Shown here one piece after another: positions 18,082-28,740 of a DNA stretch of 64,000 nt. Positions within the stretch are counted from its first letter, which is position 1. The number at the start of each line of letters is the position of its first letter. A program made the position numbers and the translations under genes. Below the pieces are notes generated by a model. The model was not told where the DNA came from. It saw nothing but the letters and a program-made list of their open reading frames with translations, and searched no databases. This stretch comes from Chitinophagaceae bacterium (GTDB lineage: Bacteria; Bacteroidota; Bacteroidia; Chitinophagales; Chitinophagaceae), in the NCBI GenBank assembly GCA_024707305.1, contig JANPZZ010000014.1, positions 166,524-230,523 on the forward strand, in the 5' to 3' direction.

Positions 18082-18756
18082 ATGGATGTAAAGATCGATG
18101 ATTCATGGAAAGATTTGCTGGCAACAGAGTTTAAACAGCCGTATTTCGACCGGATTGTACAACACCTCAAAACGGAGAAAACCCAGGGGAAAACGATTTA
18201 TCCCGCCGGCCCCCATATTTTTAATGCTTTTAATACCACGCCCGTAGATCGGGTGAAAGTGGTGATCATTGGCCAGGATCCTTACCACGGGCCCGGACAG
18301 GCGCATGGCCTCTGTTTCTCCGTACAAAAAGGCGTGCCCGCGCCGCCCTCGCTGGTGAATATCTTTAAGGAATTGCGGGAAGATATCGGCATGGATATTC
18401 CCGCCCACGGCGACCTTACACACTGGGCACAGCAGGGAGTTTTTTTGTTAAACGCCTCCCTCACGGTGCGGGCAGCAGAACCGATGAGTCACGCCAAAAT
18501 TGGCTGGGCGCAGTTTACTGATGCGGTGATCCAGGCGCTGGCTAACAAACGCGAGAAGCTGGTCTTCCTGCTCTGGGGCAAATTTGCGCAGGAAAAAGCG
18601 CGGCTGATTGATGAAAGCAAACATCATATCCTGCGGGCGGCACATCCATCACCTTTGTCGGCGCATAACGGCTTCTTTGGCTGCCGCCATTTTTCAAAAA
18701 CAAACCAATACCTCATTTCACAATGCATTGAGCCCATCGATTGGTCTTTACAATAA
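18082..18756 (+). CDS. ung: Uracil-DNA glycosylase, family 1
   Basis: 224 residues, a normal length. It removes uracil from DNA to start base-excision repair. The water-activating loop GQDPYHG is at residues 64-70 with the catalytic Asp66. GLCFSV, LLNASLTV, LLWGKFAQEK and the AAHPSPLSAH minor-groove loop near residue 190 are all present. The ATG at 18082 (MDVKIDDSWKDLL) is chosen. The longer frame from 17920 would run through the tRNA-Arg region. It is followed after 21 bases by an acetyltransferase gene. Confidence 0.96.
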   Translation: MDVKIDDSWKDLLATEFKQPYFDRIVQHLKTEKTQGKTIYPAGPHIFNAFNTTPVDRVKVVIIGQDPYHGPGQAHGLCFSVQKGVPAPPSLVNIFKELREDIGMDIPAHGDLTHWAQQGVFLLNASLTVRAAEPMSHAKIGWAQFTDAVIQALANKREKLVFLLWGKFAQEKARLIDESKHHILRAAHPSPLSAHNGFFGCRHFSKTNQYLISQCIEPIDWSLQ

Positions 18757-18777
18757 CAGATACGTAAATCAGCAATC

Positions 18778-19364
18778 ATGTTAAACCACCAGATCGTACT
18801 GGAAACAAAACTGGCAACACTGCGGCCGCTGCAGGAAGACGACTATAACTCGTTTCTTTCGCTGGCGCAGCAGGATGAACAAATGTGGGAATATTTCTCC
18901 CTCAATCTCGGCATCCCTGATCATCTAACCCGTTGGTTTGAAACGGCGTTTCGCGAGCGAGATGCTGGAATGCGTATACCATTTACCATCATTGATAAAA
19001 GAAACGGAGAAATTGCAGGCAGTACGAGCCTGGGAAATATTTCGCTGTATGATTTGCGTGGTGAGATCGGATGGAGCTGGCTCGCACCCGCATTTCGCAG
19101 TACCGGGTTAAACCGTCACGCGAAATATTCCATCATGCGCGAAATTTTTTTGAAAAACATGATTTCGAAAGGGTGGAATTTAAAACCGACGTACTCAACG
19201 AGCGCGCACGTCGCGGATTGCGTGGAGTAGGAGGGGTGGAAGAAGGAATTCTGCGCAGCCACATGAAGATGTGGAACAACCGGCGCCGCACCAGCATTTT
19301 TTACAGTGTTCTAAAAACCGAATGGCCGCAACTGAAAGCGACTATCTTTGCAGGGTTCGACTGA
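18778..19364 (+). CDS. GNAT-family N-acetyltransferase, RimJ/RimL-like, frameshifted
   Basis: About 195 residues. It starts MLNHQIVLETKLATLRPLQE. The central GSTSLGNISLYDLRGEIGWSW matches the GNAT beta-strands of RimJ/RimL-type enzymes. After one extra T in the T7 run at 19145-19151 the frame continues as FEKHDFERVEFKTDVLNERA. It then has EEGILRSHMKMWNNRRRTSIF, typical of the family C-terminus. It likely acetylates an amino group from acetyl-CoA; the substrate is unknown. It is probably co-transcribed with ung and plsC. Confidence 0.85.
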
Positions 19365-19370
19365 TTGCCT

Positions 19371-20102
19371 ATGCTTAAAAATATTTTCGGAAGAGTTTTT
19401 GCCCTATGGGCCACGATCGTTTTCCTGGTCACCATGCTTATCGCGTTTCCCATCATCTGGGCAACGAAATTTTGTCCTGAACCCACAGCGAGTATCCGTT
19501 TTCAGCAGGTTACGCGTGTGTGGATGCGCATTTTCTTTTTCCTCAGTTTCCTTCGTCTCCGTATCAAAGGCCGCGAGTATTTTGAAAGAGGTCAGAGTTA
19601 TATTGTCGTGAGCAATCATAGTTCGCTGATGGATATTCCACTGACCACGCCGTTTATTCCTGGGCCCAACCGCACTATCGCCAAAAAAGAAATGGCCAGC
19701 ATTCCAATTTTTGGAATGATCTACAAACGTGGCAGCGTACTCGTTGACCGGAAAAGCGATGAAAGCCGCAAACAGAGTTTTTCGCTGATGAAAGCAGTTC
19801 TCGATCGTGGCCTGCATATGTGTATCTATCCAGAAGGCACACGCAATAAAACCAAAGAGCCATTACAGTATTTTCATAACGGTGCTTTCAAACTGGCGTT
19901 GGATACCGGCAGGCCTATTATTCCCACAGTGATTTTTAATACCGGTAAAGTATTGCCTCCTGGAAAAGCATTTTACTGGTGGCCCAGTACCATCAAAATG
20001 CATTTCCTTGAACCCATCGAAGTGGGTTCAAATTCAATGGAAGATTTGAAAGACGAAACTTTTGACGTAATGAAGCAATTCATTTTACAAAACAAGGACT
20101 GA
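19371..20102 (+). CDS. plsC: 1-acyl-sn-glycerol-3-phosphate acyltransferase
   Basis: 243 residues. It adds the second acyl chain in phosphatidic acid synthesis at the inner membrane. There is an N-terminal membrane segment near residues 10-32. The catalytic NHSSLMD (HxxxxD motif) is at 82-88, KRGSVLVDR is the phosphate-binding region, and YPEGTR lies at 153-158. The C-terminal proline-containing strand IIPTVIFNTG is also typical. The ATG at 19371 (MLKNIFGR) is preferred to an upstream TTG. It lies 6 bases after the acetyltransferase stop. Confidence 0.92.
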   Translation: MLKNIFGRVFALWATIVFLVTMLIAFPIIWATKFCPEPTASIRFQQVTRVWMRIFFFLSFLRLRIKGREYFERGQSYIVVSNHSSLMDIPLTTPFIPGPNRTIAKKEMASIPIFGMIYKRGSVLVDRKSDESRKQSFSLMKAVLDRGLHMCIYPEGTRNKTKEPLQYFHNGAFKLALDTGRPIIPTVIFNTGKVLPPGKAFYWWPSTIKMHFLEPIEVGSNSMEDLKDETFDVMKQFILQNKD

Positions 20103-20153
20103 TCAATTCAGTCGACACTTTCTTAATGCTGACATCACGGTAAACTGATAAAT

Positions 20154-21671
20154 ATGCCAACTTTCTCATTTGGAAATTCAGCTTTGGATGTACGAACTGC
20201 GATATCGATTGCAGCTGATGAAACGGATTTTGAATTAAATGCCGAAACGCGAGCAAAGATTGCTGCATCTGCTACGCATGTAAAAGAAATTGTAGACAGC
20301 AACCGAACGGTTTATGGTGTAAATACCGGCTTCGGCATTTTGGCAAATACACCCATTTCAGAAGAAGATACTGCTACACTTCAATATAAAATTTTACAAA
20401 GTCATAGTGTCGGCGTGGGCGAACCGGTGCCACAGGAAATTGCGAAGCTCATGCTGATTACAAAAGTGCAGTCATTGTCGCAGGGGTTTAGTGGTGTGCA
20501 ATTGTCGACAGTAGAACGCATCCTCTGGCATATTCGCGAAAATGTAATTCCTGTGGTGCCGGAAAAAGGCAGCGTCGGAGCCAGTGGTGATCTTGCGCCG
20601 CTTGCTCATTTGTTTCTGCCTTTGATTGGTCTGGGTGAAGTTTGGTATAAAGGAACAAGAATGCCCTCATTAAAGGCGCTGAATCTCGCAAGACTGGAAC
20701 CGATTAAACTCGGCCCTAAGGAAGGTCTGGCTTTGATTAACGGCACACAGTTTATTTTATCATACGCAGTAAAAGCGGTACAGCGTCTGGAGAACTGTTT
20801 GGATGCTGCCGACATCATTGGTGCGATGAGCCTGGAAGCGCTTACCGGTACCAAGGCGCCGTTTGATGAACGCCTGCATGCATTAAGGCCATTTGAAGGA
20901 AGTCGAATCGTTGCGCAACGTTTGCTGCGTTTGCTAGAAGGTTCAGCTATCATGCAAAGCCATATGGATTGTGGCCGCGTACAGGATCCATACAGTCTGC
21001 GTTGTATGCCACAGGTGCATGGTGCCAGTCGCAATGCATGGCTGCACCTGAAACAAATGACCGAAACGGAACTTAATGCTGTTACCGACAACCCGCTTAT
21101 TTTTTCTGCCGATGATACCATCAGTGGCGGCAACTTTCATGGACAATTGTTAGCGATTCCACTCGACTATGCCTGCATTGCAGCTTCGGAGTTGGGAAAT
21201 ATATCTGACAGGAGATGTTATCTTTTATTGGAAGGGAAATGGGGCTTACCCATGTTGCTGATGAAAAATGTGGGACTGAACAGCGGCTTTATGATTCCGC
21301 AATACACCACTGCTGCTTTGGTTACCGAGAATAAAACACTTTGTTTCCCATCGAGCGCGGATTCAATTCCCACATCGCTGGGACAGGAAGATCATGTGAG
21401 TATGGGAAGCATTAGCGGACGAAAAGTAAACCAGGTGCTCGATAACCTGGAAAATATTCTTGCGATAGAATTGCTGAGTGCCAGCCAGGCGATTGAATTT
21501 CGTCGGCCGTTGAAAAGCAGCGTGCCGCTTGAGTTTGCGCACGATCTGGTAAGAAGGCACGTAAGTTTTGCTGAAGAAGATCGCATTTTCGCAGACGATA
21601 TTAATAAAGTGGCCGGCATCATCAAAGATTTTTCATTTGTAAAAGAAGTATCAGCTGTCGCTAAATTTTAA
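20154..21671 (+). CDS. hutH: Histidine ammonia-lyase
   Basis: 505 residues, the usual HAL length. It converts histidine to urocanate. The Ala-Ser-Gly triad that forms the MIO cofactor is at residues 143-145, in GSVGASGDLAPLAH. YGVNTGFG, ALINGTQF, RVQDPYSLRCMPQVHGA, TDNPL and the C-terminal QEDHVSMG are all present. The frame is uninterrupted. hutU follows 25 bases later, so the two form an operon. The later pathway genes hutI and hutG are 20 kb away. Confidence 0.96.
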   Translation: MPTFSFGNSALDVRTAISIAADETDFELNAETRAKIAASATHVKEIVDSNRTVYGVNTGFGILANTPISEEDTATLQYKILQSHSVGVGEPVPQEIAKLMLITKVQSLSQGFSGVQLSTVERILWHIRENVIPVVPEKGSVGASGDLAPLAHLFLPLIGLGEVWYKGTRMPSLKALNLARLEPIKLGPKEGLALINGTQFILSYAVKAVQRLENCLDAADIIGAMSLEALTGTKAPFDERLHALRPFEGSRIVAQRLLRLLEGSAIMQSHMDCGRVQDPYSLRCMPQVHGASRNAWLHLKQMTETELNAVTDNPLIFSADDTISGGNFHGQLLAIPLDYACIAASELGNISDRRCYLLLEGKWGLPMLLMKNVGLNSGFMIPQYTTAALVTENKTLCFPSSADSIPTSLGQEDHVSMGSISGRKVNQVLDNLENILAIELLSASQAIEFRRPLKSSVPLEFAHDLVRRHVSFAEEDRIFADDINKVAGIIKDFSFVKEVSAVAKF

Positions 21672-21696
21672 TAGGAAATTGTTTTCCGAATAAAAC

Positions 21697-23393
21697 ATGA
21701 AGACTTTTACTATGAGTAATACTTTAAGCTGTAAAGGTTGGCTGCAGGAAGCAGCGTTGCGTATGTTGTTGAACAATCTGCATCCAGATGTGGCGGAGCG
21801 GCCTGAAGAGTTGATTGTGTATGGAGGCAGAGGAAAAGCTGCACGCAATCCGGAAGCATTAAAAAAATCATTGCATCGTTGCAATCGCTGGAAAATGATG
21901 AATCGTTGTTGATACAAAGCGGTAAGCCGGTTGGTATTTTGAAAACACATCCCGATGCGCCGCGTGTACTTATTAGTAATAGTCAGTTGGTACCACACTG
22001 GGCTACCTGGGAACATTTTGATGAGCTGGAAAAAAAGGGATTGATGATGTATGGCCAAATGACGGCGGGTTCATGGATCTATATCGGCTCACAGGGGATT
22101 GTACAGGGAACTTATGAAACCTATGCAGCGCTGGCGACAAAACATTTTGAAAGCCGTTCACTGCGCGGTACATTAAACGTTACAGCCGGACTCGGTGGAA
22201 TGGGTGGCGCTCAACCACTCGCAATTACCATGAACGATGGTGTGGCGCTGGTGGCGGAAGTGGAAGACTGGCGCATCAATAAAAGACTGGAAACACGTTA
22301 TCTCGATGAAAAATACGATGATATTGATGTCGCGATCGACAAGGCGCTGGAATATAAAAAGGCAAATAAAGCGGTGAGCATCGGTGTGTGTTGTAATGCG
22401 GTGGCTTTGCTGGAGCGTTTACTCGAACGCAATATCATCCCTGATACACTTACCGATCAAACCAGTGCGCATGATCCACTGATCGGTTACTGGCCGCACC
22501 AGATTCGTTATGAAGAAGCAAAGCAATTGCGCGAATCGGATCCTGAAAAATATGTAGAGCTCGCGTATCGCAGCATTTACCATCATGTACAGTTAATGCT
22601 TAAACTGCAGTTGAAAGGTGCCATCACATTCGACTATGGCAACAATATCCGCGCACGTGCACTGGAATGCGAGAAAAAATTTGATGATGTTGTAAAGAAC
22701 ATTGGAGATGCTTCCACTTTGTGGAAAATAAGTCCGAAAGGCGAAACCAATGTACTGTTTCCGGGATTCGTTCCGGCTTATATCCGTCCATTGTTTTGCG
22801 AAGGGAAAGGCCCGTTTCGTTGGGCTGCTCTGAGTGGTGACCCTAACGATATTGCGGTTACGGATAAAGTAATTGCTGAAATGTTTCCTGAGAACGAAGG
22901 ACTGCAACGCTGGTTGCGACTCGCTGGTGAAAAAATTGCCTTCCAGGGATTGCCGGCACGTATCTGCTGGCTGGGACAGGGTGAGCGCGAGAAAGCAGGG
23001 CTGGCATTTAATGAACTGGTTCGTTCTGGCAAAGTGAAAGCGCCGATTGTAATTGGGCGCGATCATCTGGATACGGGGAGCGTTGCAAGTCCAAACCGCG
23101 AAACTGAAGCCATGCTGGATGGCAGTGATGCCGTTGCCGACTGGCCACTGCTCAATGCATTGGTCAATACCGCCGGTGGGGCAAGCTGGGTGAGCTTACA
23201 TCATGGAGGCGGTGTGGGAATGGGTTATAGCATTCATGCCGGTATGGTAATTGTTGCCGACGGCACCGATGATGCTGCTGCACGACTGGCGCGCGTGTTA
23301 AGAAACGACCCTGGAATGGGAGTAATCCGTCATGCAGATGCGGGTTATGAACGCGCGATTGAAACCGCCAAAAAACACGGCTTGTTATTATAG
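21697..23393 (+). CDS. hutU: Urocanate hydratase, frameshifted
   Basis: About 565 residues. It hydrates urocanate to imidazolonepropionate using NAD. Blocks seen in order: [45 protein letters not shown], the NAD-binding [14 protein letters not shown], then [32 protein letters not shown], and [19 protein letters not shown] near the end. One base is gained or lost in A7 at 21861-21867, at [14 protein letters not shown]. Translation may start at 21697 (MKTFTMSN) or 21712 (MSNTLS). Confidence 0.95.
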
Positions 23394-23437
23394 AAAAAAA
23401 GAAAGGGTTGAAATTTTCAACCCTTTCTTTTTTTTTT
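23394..23437. terminator. Bidirectional terminator between hutU and the SRPBCC gene
   Basis: GAAAGGGTTG (23401-23410) pairs with CAACCCTTTC (23418-23427), flanked by A7 on the left and a T-run on the right. It fills the whole gap between the two convergent stop codons. Confidence 0.85.
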
Positions 23438-23861
23438 ATGCTTTCTCGCAATAACGCGCAAAGGAATCCAGTATGGATTGCCAGCCTTCTTTTTGCAATT
23501 CCACACTATTCATTTCTTCCGCTTCAAAGTTTTCTTTGATGTAAATGCCTTCAGGTTTTTGCTGAAACCAAACTTCAACTTTACGGTTATCGTCCATTGT
23601 ATATTTAATGTATTCGTTTGGCTTTACTTCATTGTAGGTGCCGGAGAAATCGAAGCCAAAACTTCCGTCTTTTGCTTCCATTCTGTAAATGAATCTTCCG
23701 CCGGTGCGAACATCATTCTCCGCGCGTGGTGAATGCCAGTCGGGCGATGCCTGGTTCCATTTTGTAACATGTGCAGGATCATTCCAGCATTCCCACACTT
23801 TCGCGATAGGCGCTTTTACAGTGGTTTCAATAGTGATGACGGTAGGGGTTGAGGAGCTCAT
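23436..23861 (-). CDS. SRPBCC (AHSA1-like) domain protein
   Basis: 141 residues from the ATG at 23861 (MSSSTPTVITIETTVKAP). The pattern VKAPIAKVWECWNDPAHVTKWN, then GGRFIYRMEAKDGSFGFDFSGTYNEV and QKEGWQSILDSFARYCE, is typical of AHSA1-like START/Bet v1 folds. These small cytosolic proteins bind hydrophobic ligands or act on Hsp90-like partners in some lineages. No specific ligand can be named. A longer frame to 23900 adds MCCQSIENIKRK, which is unlikely. Confidence 0.85.
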   Translation of the reverse strand: MSSSTPTVITIETTVKAPIAKVWECWNDPAHVTKWNQASPDWHSPRAENDVRTGGRFIYRMEAKDGSFGFDFSGTYNEVKPNEYIKYTMDDNRKVEVWFQQKPEGIYIKENFEAEEMNSVELQKEGWQSILDSFARYCEKA

Positions 23862-23988
23862 AGATTTTCGTTTAATGTTCTCGATTGATTGACAACACAA
23901 AAATGAAGCAGTTTTTCCATTTCAAACGGGTGATATTGCGTCAGTCTGCAGGGTGGATGCGACAGGTTCAATTCTACCTGTAGTTTCT

Positions 23989-23996
23989 TATCTTCG
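23989..23996 (+). promoter_or_regulatory. TAnnTTyG -7 box for the DUF1080 gene
   Basis: TATCTTCG, 24 bases before the ATG of the DUF1080 gene. It is one base off the TAnnTTTG consensus. Confidence 0.4.
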
Positions 23997-24020
23997 GGAC
24001 TGACCTAAAAATTTGAATAG

Positions 24021-24935
24021 ATGCGTAAAGTTAGCCTCTTGTTACTGATGATGTTATCGCTTTCTGGATTTGCCCAAAAGCAAAATCCTGAAGGCCGCTG
24101 GGATATTTCAATTTATCGCGATGGAAAAGAGTATCCATCCTGGCTGGAAGTGTACCATTCCGGTCATAAGCGCCTCACCGGTCACTACGTTGGTATTTCC
24201 GGAAGTGCACGTCCTGTTTCCATCATTCATTTTGATGATGGCGTATTACGTTTTAGTATTCCTCCGCAATGGGAACGTGAAGATAACGACCTGCAGTTTG
24301 AAGCAAGATTTTCAGGCGACAGCCTGACAGGAACATTGTTGGCTGCCGACGGGAAAAAGTACGATTGGATTGGTCGCCGTGCACCTAAACTGATTCGAGA
24401 TAAAGAACCTGTTTGGGGAGATCCGATTACTCTTTTTAACGGACAAAACCTGGATGGATGGAAAGCGATGGGCAATAATCAGTGGGTGGTGGAAAACGGT
24501 GTATTGAAAAGCCCACGTTCTGGTGCCAACCTGGTAACTGAGCAAAAATTCACCGACTTCAAACTCCATATTGAATTCCGTTGCCCAACAGGAAGTAATA
24601 GCGGTGTTTATCTGCGTGGACGGTATGAGGTACAGATTGAAGACAGTTACGGAAAAGATCCACAGAAAGATTATATGGGTGCTGTGTATGGTTTTATCAA
24701 ACCGACAGAAATGGCCGCGAAGCCGGCAGGTGAATGGCAGAGTTATGATATTACACTGGTTGGGAGAATGATCACTGTTGTTGCCAACGGCAGGATGATT
24801 ATCTGCAACCAGGAGATTCCCGGCATTACCGGTGGCGCATTAGACAGCTATGAAGGTTTACCTGGCCCCCTGTACATTCAGGGTGATCACGGCCCGATCG
24901 AATACCGGAACATTGTTATTACTCCGGCGAAATAG
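24021..24935 (+). CDS. Secreted DUF1080 (3-keto-disaccharide hydrolase domain) protein
   Basis: 304 residues. A signal peptide covers residues 1-18 (VSLLLLMMLSLSGFAQ). Residues 20-115 form a beta-rich region with HYVGISGSARP. From about residue 135 the DUF1080 domain begins with GDPITLFNGQNLDGWKAMG, then GVLKSPRSGANLVTEQKFTD, FRCPTGSNSGVYLRGRYEV and PGPLYIQGDHGPIEYRNI. This is the concanavalin-like fold of 3-keto-disaccharide hydrolases. The enzymatic activity here is inferred. It is a single gene with its own promoter box. Confidence 0.88.
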   Translation: MRKVSLLLLMMLSLSGFAQKQNPEGRWDISIYRDGKEYPSWLEVYHSGHKRLTGHYVGISGSARPVSIIHFDDGVLRFSIPPQWEREDNDLQFEARFSGDSLTGTLLAADGKKYDWIGRRAPKLIRDKEPVWGDPITLFNGQNLDGWKAMGNNQWVVENGVLKSPRSGANLVTEQKFTDFKLHIEFRCPTGSNSGVYLRGRYEVQIEDSYGKDPQKDYMGAVYGFIKPTEMAAKPAGEWQSYDITLVGRMITVVANGRMIICNQEIPGITGGALDSYEGLPGPLYIQGDHGPIEYRNIVITPAK

Positions 24936-24938
24936 ATT

Positions 24939-24981
24939 AAAACAAAAGAGTGAAACCCAAAAGGTTTCACTCTTTTGTTTT
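24939..24981. terminator. 19-bp perfect hairpin between convergent genes
   Basis: The 19 bases 24939-24957 pair exactly with 24963-24981 around a 5-base loop, with A4 and T4 at the ends. It sits between DUF1080 and the convergent helicase gene and would terminate both. Confidence 0.85.
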
Positions 24982-26865
24982 ATCGAGGCACCCAGTTCCC
25001 ATACTGAGATATATTTCCCTTCTTTTTCAACAAATTCAAGGAATGAACGATAGAATATATCGTTGCCGATGGTTGCGCTATCGCCAACAATAAACAGTTT
25101 TTCTTTCGCACGCGTGATCGCCACATTCATGCGACGGTAATCTTTTAAAAAGCCGATAATACCATCGCTATTGCTTCGCACCAGCGAAATGAGAATAGTA
25201 TCCTTTTCCTGTCCCTGGAAGCTATCGATTGTGCTTACCCGCATACTGAAAGGAAAACGTTCGCGCGCTGCTGCCACCTGTGCCGAATAAGGTGAGATTA
25301 ATGCGGCATTTGCTGGATCGATGTTTTCCAGTTCCATCAGTTTTTGTATCGTATCCAGTTCACCCGTGTTTTGTAAACTGCTTCCTTCGGTGCCCTGTTC
25401 TTCTTCCATGCCGGCACCAGCTGTATCGACAAAATAAACGTGTACGCCGTCATCAGCAAGATGCTGCGCCGTTTTCAATAGATCATTATAAAAATACTGA
25501 CTCGAAAAACGGGCGATGGATGCGCGCATGCGGTATTGCGTATCGAGCAGGTAAACGGCTTCTGATTTTTCAATTGCCAGTTCAAGGATAGATCGGTTAA
25601 ATCCTCTTTTTGCAGCGGTTTCACTCAAAACCGTTGGAGGTAACTGAAGGTGATCCCCAGCAAGCACCCATTTATCTGCCATTGGCATAATGCACCAGGC
25701 TAGCGGCTCCAGGCATTGGCCTGCTTCATCAATGATCAGTGTTTTAAAATGAAGCTTCTCCACGCCCGCATCGTATAATGCTACCGGTGTGCCGAGAATC
25801 ACCTGTGCATCGGTCATGAACTTTTCTTCATGATATGATTGCAGCTTCCGGATTTCACCCCTGATGTTTTTTACTTCTTTGAATAATAACTGGCGCTGTT
25901 CGCGTTCCGATTTTCCAAAACTCCGTTTGTATTTCAATGCCATTCTGCGGAACTCTTCCGCGCGAATACGCAGTTGTTTGATCTCTTTCTGAATTTTCGC
26001 GTCTGTCAATTTACCTTCCGGTGTATGCGGCAGTAAGGCTTCATCTGCTTTGCTGGTATTGCCAACGCGCAGGATTCGCCGCCGATTTTTTCAACAATTC
26101 TTTTGCAATATGATCCACCGCGGCATTGCTGGGTGCAGATACCAAAACCTTTTCGCCGCGTTTTACCAGTTGCAATACGGCTTCCACAAGAGTAGTGGTT
26201 TTGCCCGTTCCGGGAGGACCATGAACAATCAGCAAATCTTCATTTTCAAGAATTGCCTTTACTGCCTGCTGCTGGCTTTCGTTTAACTTACTTTCAAAAG
26301 TGGCTGACAATGTCGACAACGACAACTTTTTCGTCGGAGATCCATCTTCATGTAATCTTTCAAACCATTTCCATAATCGCGGATATTTTTCCAGTTCTTT
26401 CAAGCCCTGTTTCATGATACCGGTTGTGCGGGTATCGGGTGCGAGTTTGATACCTACGCCATCCTGTTCAATCCAGTCGGGGAAATCGGGGGCGAACAAA
26501 CGAAATTCACCGCTTCGTCCCTGCAATTGAAGCAATACACCTTTGATGGGTTCTTCGCCATTGATAAAACATTCTATGGCGCTGCCATCACGAAACGAAT
26601 GTGCTTCAGGTGGGAAATTGATACGAAATGTGATTTCGGGATAATCCGCAAAGCCAAAGCTTTTGCGGGTCACGACGATGGGATGCAATGCAAGCCCTTC
26701 ACTTTTTTTAAACTCCGCAATGTATGCTGCTGGTCGAGTTTGTAACGTTCCGACTGCTCCCGTTCTTCGAGATTGATACACTGTACTAAATTCTGTAACG
26801 CGCTGGTAGTGATAATTGCTAATTTTTAGGTTGAAAACGAATGGGCAAAGATACTCATAACGCAT
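24980..26865 (-). CDS. UPF1/IGHMBP2-like superfamily 1 DNA/RNA helicase, frameshifted
   Basis: About 630 residues. Walker A is in VHGPPGTGKTTTLVEAV, Walker B is LIIDEAGQCLEPLAW, and the SF1 motifs GDHLQLPPTV, LDTQYRMR, STIDSFQGQEKDTILISLVRSN and NVAITRAKEKL are complete. Three joins are needed: T6 at 26086-26091, an A-run near 26823 at the N-terminus (restoring LQNLVQCINLEEREQSERYKL), and one near 25018. The last gives NISQYGNWVPR and a stop at 24980; otherwise the frame would read through the terminator into the DUF1080 gene. The role in vivo is not known. Confidence 0.88.
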
Positions 26866-26886
26866 AAAAGGAATTACTTTCGGGTT

Positions 26887-27862
26887 ATGATCGTACTGGA
26901 AGCAAAAGGCATTTCAAAAAAACTGGAATGAACAGGTTGTATTAAAATCGGTAGACATCCGTTTGCGAAAAGGCATGAAAATGGGCATCGCCGGTGAAAC
27001 GGGCTCGGGTAAAACCAGCTTGCTCGAGATCCTCGGCGGACGCGGGCAGGCCGATGGCGGTATTGTATTGTTCAATGGTGAAAAAGTTCCCGGTGTCATG
27101 GAGAAACTGGTGCCGGGCCACAAAGGAATTGCATTTTTATCGCAGCAGTTTGAGCTTCCTCCGCACTACTGGATTCATGAAATTCTGGAATATGCCAGTG
27201 AGATGAGTGAGATCCAGCGTCATCAATTATATAAAATCTGCCGGATTGACCACTTGCTGCAACGCCGCACCAACCAGCTTTCTGGCGGCGAAAGGCAGCG
27301 CGTAGCACTTGCACGCGAACTCAGCGCGCGGCCGCAACTGCTGTTGATGGACGAACCCTTTAGCAACCTTGATGCACATCACAAAAGGGTGATGAAAGAT
27401 GTTTTAGACGATATCAGCCAGCAGATGGGAATTACGCAGGCGCTGGTTTCACATGATGCGGCAGATCTGCTTCCCTGGGCCGATGAATTGATGATTATGA
27501 AAAACGGGGAAACCGTCCAGGCCGGTAAGCCAACGGTTCTTTACAACGAACCCAACAATCTTTATGTCGCCGGCTTGTTGGGTGAATACAACCTGCTTGA
27601 TCCACAATTACCCGCTTTTGCCGCACTTCCTTTTGAGGCGGGAACGCATACGCAATGGATGGTACGACCAGAAGATATTTTGCTGGCTACAGGGTCCGAT
27701 CGTCAGTTAAATGCGATTGTGAAAGACATTGAATTCCGGGGCTTTTTCTATGCCAGCCATTTGGAAATTCACGGCGAAACGGTCCTGATGTACCAATTGC
27801 AACCAGCTTTCGCAATCGGCGATAAGATTGGCGTAAAAGTGAACAGGGTAGTGAACTTATAA
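26887..27862 (+). CDS. ABC transporter ATP-binding protein, frameshifted
   Basis: About 325 residues. Walker A GETGSGKTS, signature NQLSGGERQRVALA, Walker B LLLMDEPFSNLD and switch VSHDAAD are present. The C-terminal part (WMVRPEDILLATG, then KVNRVVNL) is a TOBE-like substrate-domain region, as in PotA/FbpC-type import ATPases. One extra A in A7 at 26916-26922 is needed to read ISKNWNEQVVLKSV. No permease or binding protein is adjacent, so the substrate is unknown. It is divergent from the helicase with a 21-base gap between starts. Confidence 0.88.
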
Positions 27863-27917
27863 ACTCGATTAGCAGCGGTTTGCAATTCCAATTGCAAACC
27901 ACTACTAAAATGAGTTT
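27861..27917. terminator. Intergenic hairpin spanning a convergent gap
   Basis: GGTTTGCAAT (27877-27886) pairs with ATTGCAAACC (27891-27900). An outer AAACTC (27861-27866) pairs with GAGTTT (27912-27917). It fills the whole gap between two stop codons, without a strong T-run. Confidence 0.6.
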
Positions 27918-28539
27918 ATCTCCATTTGCCAAACTTCAAAGTGGCATGATAACTTACGCCACGTAAATCTTTATCGCTTAGTCCCAAACCATCGCTACCA
28001 AAACTTGCACGGTAAGAAACACCGGGGCTAAAACGCATCCACTTCAGCAGGTTTAATTCCACCTGTACACCGGGCTCTACCACGGTAAACCAGTTCTGGT
28101 CATACACATCGCGATAGTCATCATGATGCCAGTTGTTGCGATCGTATTGAAGGGTAAAACCTGCGCCGGCAAACAATTGAAATACGAGGTGGGCAGCTTT
28201 GTCGGAAGCGACAACATATTCTGTCATCAATCCAAACTGTCCATATTGCCAGGTCATGTCTTTGTTGGTGTTCATTGAAAATTCTTCGGGAACGCGAATG
28301 TTATTCGTGCTGGCAGCAGCGCCCATACCCACCATAAAACGGTTATTAACATACCAGCCGCCGTACACACCCGCCATATGCGTGTATTTGCCACGGATGG
28401 TTGTAAAACGGCTGCTAACGGCCCCGTATCCGCCACTACTAACCTGATTGCCATTGAATAGGGTCTGCATTTTTTCGGATTGGGCTTCAGTTGAAATGCA
28501 GGATACCAGTACGCACAAAAAGACTACAAATTTTTTCAT
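27916..28539 (-). CDS. Secreted outer-membrane-like protein, unknown family
   Basis: 207 residues with a clear signal peptide ending near SCISTEAQS. The rest is Gly/Tyr/Phe-rich with alternating strands: GVYGGWYVNNRFMVGMGAAAS, YGQFGLMTEYVV, FTLQYDRNNW, FSPGVSYRASF. It ends in a strand-like YHATLKFGKWR, as in small beta-barrels. I do not recognise a specific family. The most likely role is a structural outer-membrane barrel. The frame is intact, and a divergent promoter region of about 200 bases separates it from the next gene. Confidence 0.65.
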   Translation of the reverse strand: MKKFVVFLCVLVSCISTEAQSEKMQTLFNGNQVSSGGYGAVSSRFTTIRGKYTHMAGVYGGWYVNNRFMVGMGAAASTNNIRVPEEFSMNTNKDMTWQYGQFGLMTEYVVASDKAAHLVFQLFAGAGFTLQYDRNNWHHDDYRDVYDQNWFTVVEPGVQVELNLLKWMRFSPGVSYRASFGSDGLGLSDKDLRGVSYHATLKFGKWR

Positions 28540-28740
28540 CGCTATAGTTTATTTTCTGTAAAACAACCGATGAAACATTTACCCCTATACTTTTTCAAAA
28601 AAAGTGACGATGCTGGATTTTGGCTCCAGGGAAGGCCGGTTTACTCTTGGTTTCCAGCCAGCAATTTTTACTTCGAAATCCCGTAATTTTAGTGCTGATT
28701 TTTTCGAAAATAATTCTATTCACCTTTTATACAAATACAA

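Noticed and set aside
24858..24979. Helicase frame reading on through the terminator
   Set aside because: It would encode a tail antisense to DUF1080. A one-base correction gives NWVPR and a stop just at the hairpin.
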